Part shown: piece by piece, positions 61,008 to 64,000 of the stretch
How the letters are laid out: the number at the start of each line of letters is the position of its first letter
Position numbering within the stretch: the first letter of the stretch is position 1
NCBI GenBank assembly: GCA_905215805.1
Contig: CAJMRL010000005.1
Span: 56,201 to 120,200 of the forward strand
DNA length: 64,000 nt
Direction: 5' to 3'
Source: an uncultured bacterium
Lineage (GTDB): Bacteria > Bacillota > Clostridia > UBA1381
The notes under the pieces: generated by a model
What the model saw: only the letters and a program-made list of their open reading frames with translations
Database searches by the model: none
Told to the model about the DNA's origin: nothing
Program-made: the position numbers and the translations under genes

Positions 61008-63899
61008 ATGAGAGATAAGATAAAAAAACGAGTTAAAAAAATCGGGGTATTCTCTCTGGCAGTTATGCAGACGGCAGCGCTTGGGATAGCTGTTCCGTCG
61101 GTGACAGCAGGCGCACAGGCTGCGTCATCTATTACACGAAATATGGAAAACCTTGATAGGGGCGTTGTCGCTATGAAGGTGGATAACGGAACTTATATTT
61201 CGTGGAGAAGACTTGGCACTGAGCCGGCTTCTACAAACTTTGAGCTTTACAGAAATAAGGAAAAGATAGCAGAGGGACCGATCACAAACTATTCGGATCC
61301 GGACGGAAAATTAGGCGACAGCTATACGGTTGTATGTAATGGCAATATGTCGGATCCTGCTCCGGTTTTAGAGGATAATTATATTGAGATACCTCTTGCC
61401 GAAACACCGGAAAGCGATATAATGTTTACAGACAGAAACGGTATATATTACGGAGCTTATGCGCCGGGCGACGGTACATATGCCGATCTTGACGGAGACG
61501 GACAGTATGAAATAATCATGATGTGGAATCCGCCGGATGCAAAGGACGCAGCTACGGGCGGCCGTACCGGAAAAGTGTTTATTGACGCTTATAAATTAGA
61601 CGGTACATTTATGTGGCGAATAGATATGGGATATAATATCCGTGCCGGCGCTCATGATACACAGCTTTGTGCGGCTGATTTTGACGGCGATGGAGCGGCT
61701 GAGCTTATAGTAAGAACAGCCGATGGCACGACAGATGCTCAGGGAAATGTTATAGGCGATGCTTCAAAGGGCGATACTTATGAAAATTCATGGGCTGCTC
61801 TTAACGGTGGTAAAAACCTTCAGGGACCGCTTTATGTAACATGCTTTGACGGAGAAACCGGAGTTGCTTTGGATACGGTTGATTATTTCCCGAATAACAA
61901 TACCGGTTCTACGGATGTTTCGCTTTCATTCGGTGACGATACAGGTAACCGTTCGGAGCGTTATAACGGAACAATAGCATATCTTGACGGAAAGAACCCG
62001 TCTGCTGTTCTTTGCCGTGGTTATTATATGGGTAAAAACGGCAGACAGAGAATGGGCGCGGCTGCATACAGCTTCAAAAACGGAAAGCTCAGCATGGACT
62101 GGACATTTGATACAAACGAGGGCGATAACGCTCAGTATGTAGGAAACGGTAACCATAATGTAGAGGCTGCCGATGTTGACGGCGACGGCTGTGATGAGGT
62201 GCTTATCGGCGCTTTGGTATGGGATCAGGACGGCAAGGTTCTTTGGTGCAGTAATCTTGGTCATGGTGATGCTATGCACTTGGGAGATTTTACACCGGAA
62301 AATGAGGGACTTGAGTTCATGCTTGCGCATGAGGAAGCAGGACAGCCGCTTAATGACCCGCTGACAGCTCCGCTTGAGTATAATAAAGCTATAGGTATCG
62401 ATCCGAGCGCTACTGTTATGAACTGGGGTATTACTCTTCAGGATGCAAAGACAGGTAAGTTTATCCAGGCTTACGAAGGTCAGAAGGATACCGGACGAGG
62501 CATGATAGGAAATATCGGCTACGGCGACAGCTATTATGTAATGTGGGGCGCTGCAAGTACAGGCTATCATGATAATGAAGGCAATGACTTGGGTAATCTT
62601 GGTCTTGCGATGAACGGCAGAATCTACTGGGACGGAGATCTTCAGGATGAGCTTCAGGACCACAGAGGAGCAGGTCAGGAGATTTCTATTTCAAAATGGA
62701 ATGACGATACAAAGCAGGTAGAAGAAATATTTGCTCCTGAAGGAACACATTCAATAAACTCGACAAAGGGTAATACGAATGGTCAGGGCGATATTATAGG
62801 CGACTGGAGAGAGGAATTTGTTTCTTATGTAATTAAGGATGAGCAGAGCGAAAGCTATAATACAACAATAAAGGGCTCATTTGATAAAGACGTAGAGGTA
62901 GAGGTTTCAAAGACGTCATATACTTATGCTTTGAGAGTATATACCACAAACATTCCTACAGAGTATAACTTCTATACTCTTGCTCATGATGATGTATACA
63001 GAAATTCATCAAGCGCATACAATAACTGTTACAATCAGCCGCCGCATATAAGCTGGTACATGAATGACAAGATCGAGAACTCACAGTATACAACTCAGCC
63101 GGATGCAAATATAAGTCTGGTTTCAAATAAGTATACTCCGAAGGCATTTAATGAGGCTGATCTTCCGGAAGCGGGCGCAGCTCCTTCAACTCCGTCGGAT
63201 ACGCCTGATGAGCCGGTTTCGTCAGATTCGGATATTACTGTAAATCTTGACGGAAAATCAGTAAGCTTTGATGTTGCACCTCAGATCATAAATGACAGAA
63301 CAATGGTTCCGATGAGAGCAATATTTGAGGCTATGGGCGCAGAGGTTGAATGGGACGAAGCATCGAGAACGATTACTTCGGTAAAGGCTGATACAACTAT
63401 AAAGATGACAATCGACGATGATAAGATGTATGTAAATGATAATGAGATAACTCTTGATTCGTCTCCTGTTATAATAGATGACAGAACTCTTGTTCCGGTA
63501 AGAGCTATAGCGGAAGCTTTCGGCGCTGCTGTTGAATGGGACGGAGATACAAAGACTGTTGATATTGCGTCAGACGGCGAAGGTACTTCCGAGGGAGGTC
63601 AGACTGTGACTTCATTCACCGGATATGCCGCTGTTCCGGAGGCTCCGGATTTTGGCGCTAAATATAGTGTAAGCCCGATTTCTGAAAAGGCTTTGAGCAC
63701 TAATGTATATGAATATGTATACAAATACAGCGACTATCTTACTAACTTTACAGCTTATGATGAGTTTATCCAGCAAACGGGCTTTACAAAGGATTATGAT
63801 TCAAGCTCAAAGGGAGTAAGCGTATATAAAAAGGGTAATGTTATTGTAAAAGTGACAGAATCCGCGGATACATTTACGATTCTTGCAAGCTATGCTTGA
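61008..63899 (+). CDS. PL11 rhamnogalacturonan lyase with stalk domain
   Basis: A 963-residue exported lyase of family PL11 that cleaves the rhamnogalacturonan I backbone of pectin by beta-elimination. Signal peptide about 1-38. The lyase (about 40-700) opens with NMENLDRGVVAMKVDNGTYI and shows repeated calcium-type motifs (DLDGDGQYEI, DFDGDGAAEL, DVDGDGCDEV) of its beta-propeller. A copper-amine-oxidase N-terminal (stalk) domain follows at about 745-860 (TMVPMRAIFEAMGAEVEWDE; TLVPVRAIAEAFGAAVEWDG), then a domain of about 85 residues of unknown type. GGAGG precedes the ATG, and a terminator closes the gene. Confidence 0.92.
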   Translation: MRDKIKKRVKKIGVFSLAVMQTAALGIAVPSVTAGAQAASSITRNMENLDRGVVAMKVDNGTYISWRRLGTEPASTNFELYRNKEKIAEGPITNYSDPDGKLGDSYTVVCNGNMSDPAPVLEDNYIEIPLAETPESDIMFTDRNGIYYGAYAPGDGTYADLDGDGQYEIIMMWNPPDAKDAATGGRTGKVFIDAYKLDGTFMWRIDMGYNIRAGAHDTQLCAADFDGDGAAELIVRTADGTTDAQGNVIGDASKGDTYENSWAALNGGKNLQGPLYVTCFDGETGVALDTVDYFPNNNTGSTDVSLSFGDDTGNRSERYNGTIAYLDGKNPSAVLCRGYYMGKNGRQRMGAAAYSFKNGKLSMDWTFDTNEGDNAQYVGNGNHNVEAADVDGDGCDEVLIGALVWDQDGKVLWCSNLGHGDAMHLGDFTPENEGLEFMLAHEEAGQPLNDPLTAPLEYNKAIGIDPSATVMNWGITLQDAKTGKFIQAYEGQKDTGRGMIGNIGYGDSYYVMWGAASTGYHDNEGNDLGNLGLAMNGRIYWDGDLQDELQDHRGAGQEISISKWNDDTKQVEEIFAPEGTHSINSTKGNTNGQGDIIGDWREEFVSYVIKDEQSESYNTTIKGSFDKDVEVEVSKTSYTYALRVYTTNIPTEYNFYTLAHDDVYRNSSSAYNNCYNQPPHISWYMNDKIENSQYTTQPDANISLVSNKYTPKAFNEADLPEAGAAPSTPSDTPDEPVSSDSDITVNLDGKSVSFDVAPQIINDRTMVPMRAIFEAMGAEVEWDEASRTITSVKADTTIKMTIDDDKMYVNDNEITLDSSPVIIDDRTLVPVRAIAEAFGAAVEWDGDTKTVDIASDGEGTSEGGQTVTSFTGYAAVPEAPDFGAKYSVSPISEKALSTNVYEYVYKYSDYLTNFTAYDEFIQQTGFTKDYDSSSKGVSVYKKGNVIVKVTESADTFTILASYA

Positions 63900-63903
63900 T
63901 ATG

Positions 63904-63937
63904 AAAAAGCTGCCGGTTTTTTCCGGCGGCTTTTTAT
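63904..63937 (+). terminator. Terminator of PL11
   Basis: AAAAAGC-T-GCCGG and CCGGC-G-GCTTTTT form a stem around T6, then a T run. Confidence 0.85.
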
Positions 63938-63948
63938 TATGTTTCAAG

Positions 63949-64000
63949 GGGCTGTGACAAAATGATTTTTTAAATCATTTTGTTCACGGCTCTTTTTCTC
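63949..64000. repeat. Inverted-repeat element at window end
   Basis: GGGCTGTGACAAAATGATTT pairs with AAATCATTTTGTTCACGGCTC, followed by a T run; it is terminator-like. It is partly like other GGGGCTGT hairpins in this window. It is cut by the window edge, so its full extent is unknown. Confidence 0.6.

Noticed and set aside
61926..62663. 245-codon open frame on the minus strand inside PL11
   Set aside because: Shadow of a strongly coding plus strand with a recognised domain.

Overview
The window looks like a stretch of chromosome from an anaerobic, Gram-positive-type gut bacterium of the class Clostridia. Supporting signs are strong AGGAGG ribosome sites, AT-rich intergenic DNA with intrinsic terminators, S-layer-homology (SLH) proteins, copper-amine-oxidase-type stalk domains, a small two-cluster ferredoxin, RicT, L-lactate dehydrogenase and an NADP-type glutamate dehydrogenase. 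The species cannot be read from the sequence. The carbohydrate enzymes point to life on host mucin or milk glycans (GH112 phosphorylase, GH29 fucosidase) and on pectin (PL11 rhamnogalacturonan lyase).

Layout. 1-7300: a 2183-residue secreted DUF11/Cna-B repeat protein followed by a 70-residue peptide. 7300-11700: a BlaI/BlaR1-like regulator pair read into two secreted proteins. 11700-25900: housekeeping genes (HAD phosphatase, recD2, a PLP decarboxylase, nitroreductase, AI-2E transporter, mnmG, a pseudouridine synthase, tadA, hslO, rsmG, a Noc/ParB protein), a candidate structured RNA and tRNA-Lys(CTT). 25900-35600: mrp, gdhA, trmB, a BspA-type leucine-rich-repeat surface protein, a His-rich COG0523 GTPase, and the run ABC-F / ThyX-like / folA. 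35800-44000: GH112, a G5/3D cell-wall protein behind a WalR-like box, two small envelope proteins, and the run HAD phosphatase / small alarmone synthetase / response regulator / histidine kinase. 44300-50100: AEC transporter, ldh, a DUF421 protein, and a WYL regulator overlapping a corrinoid-activation-like ASKHA protein. 50100-55200: a second BlaI/BlaR1 locus with a small secreted BamE-like protein and an SLH protein. 55300-64000: GH29, a membrane protein with ricT, ferredoxin, a clostripain-family protein lacking both catalytic residues, and PL11.

The most unusual theme is the pair of BlaI/BlaR1-type loci. Each has an intact metalloprotease sensor core, its own doubled palindromic operator straddling a near-consensus promoter, a different outer domain, and downstream secreted envelope proteins in place of a beta-lactamase. 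In the second locus the outer domain of the sensor is about half identical, over some 53 residues, to the small secreted protein encoded next to it. Neither sensor has a penicillin-binding domain, so these look like envelope-sensing relays rather than antibiotic resistance.
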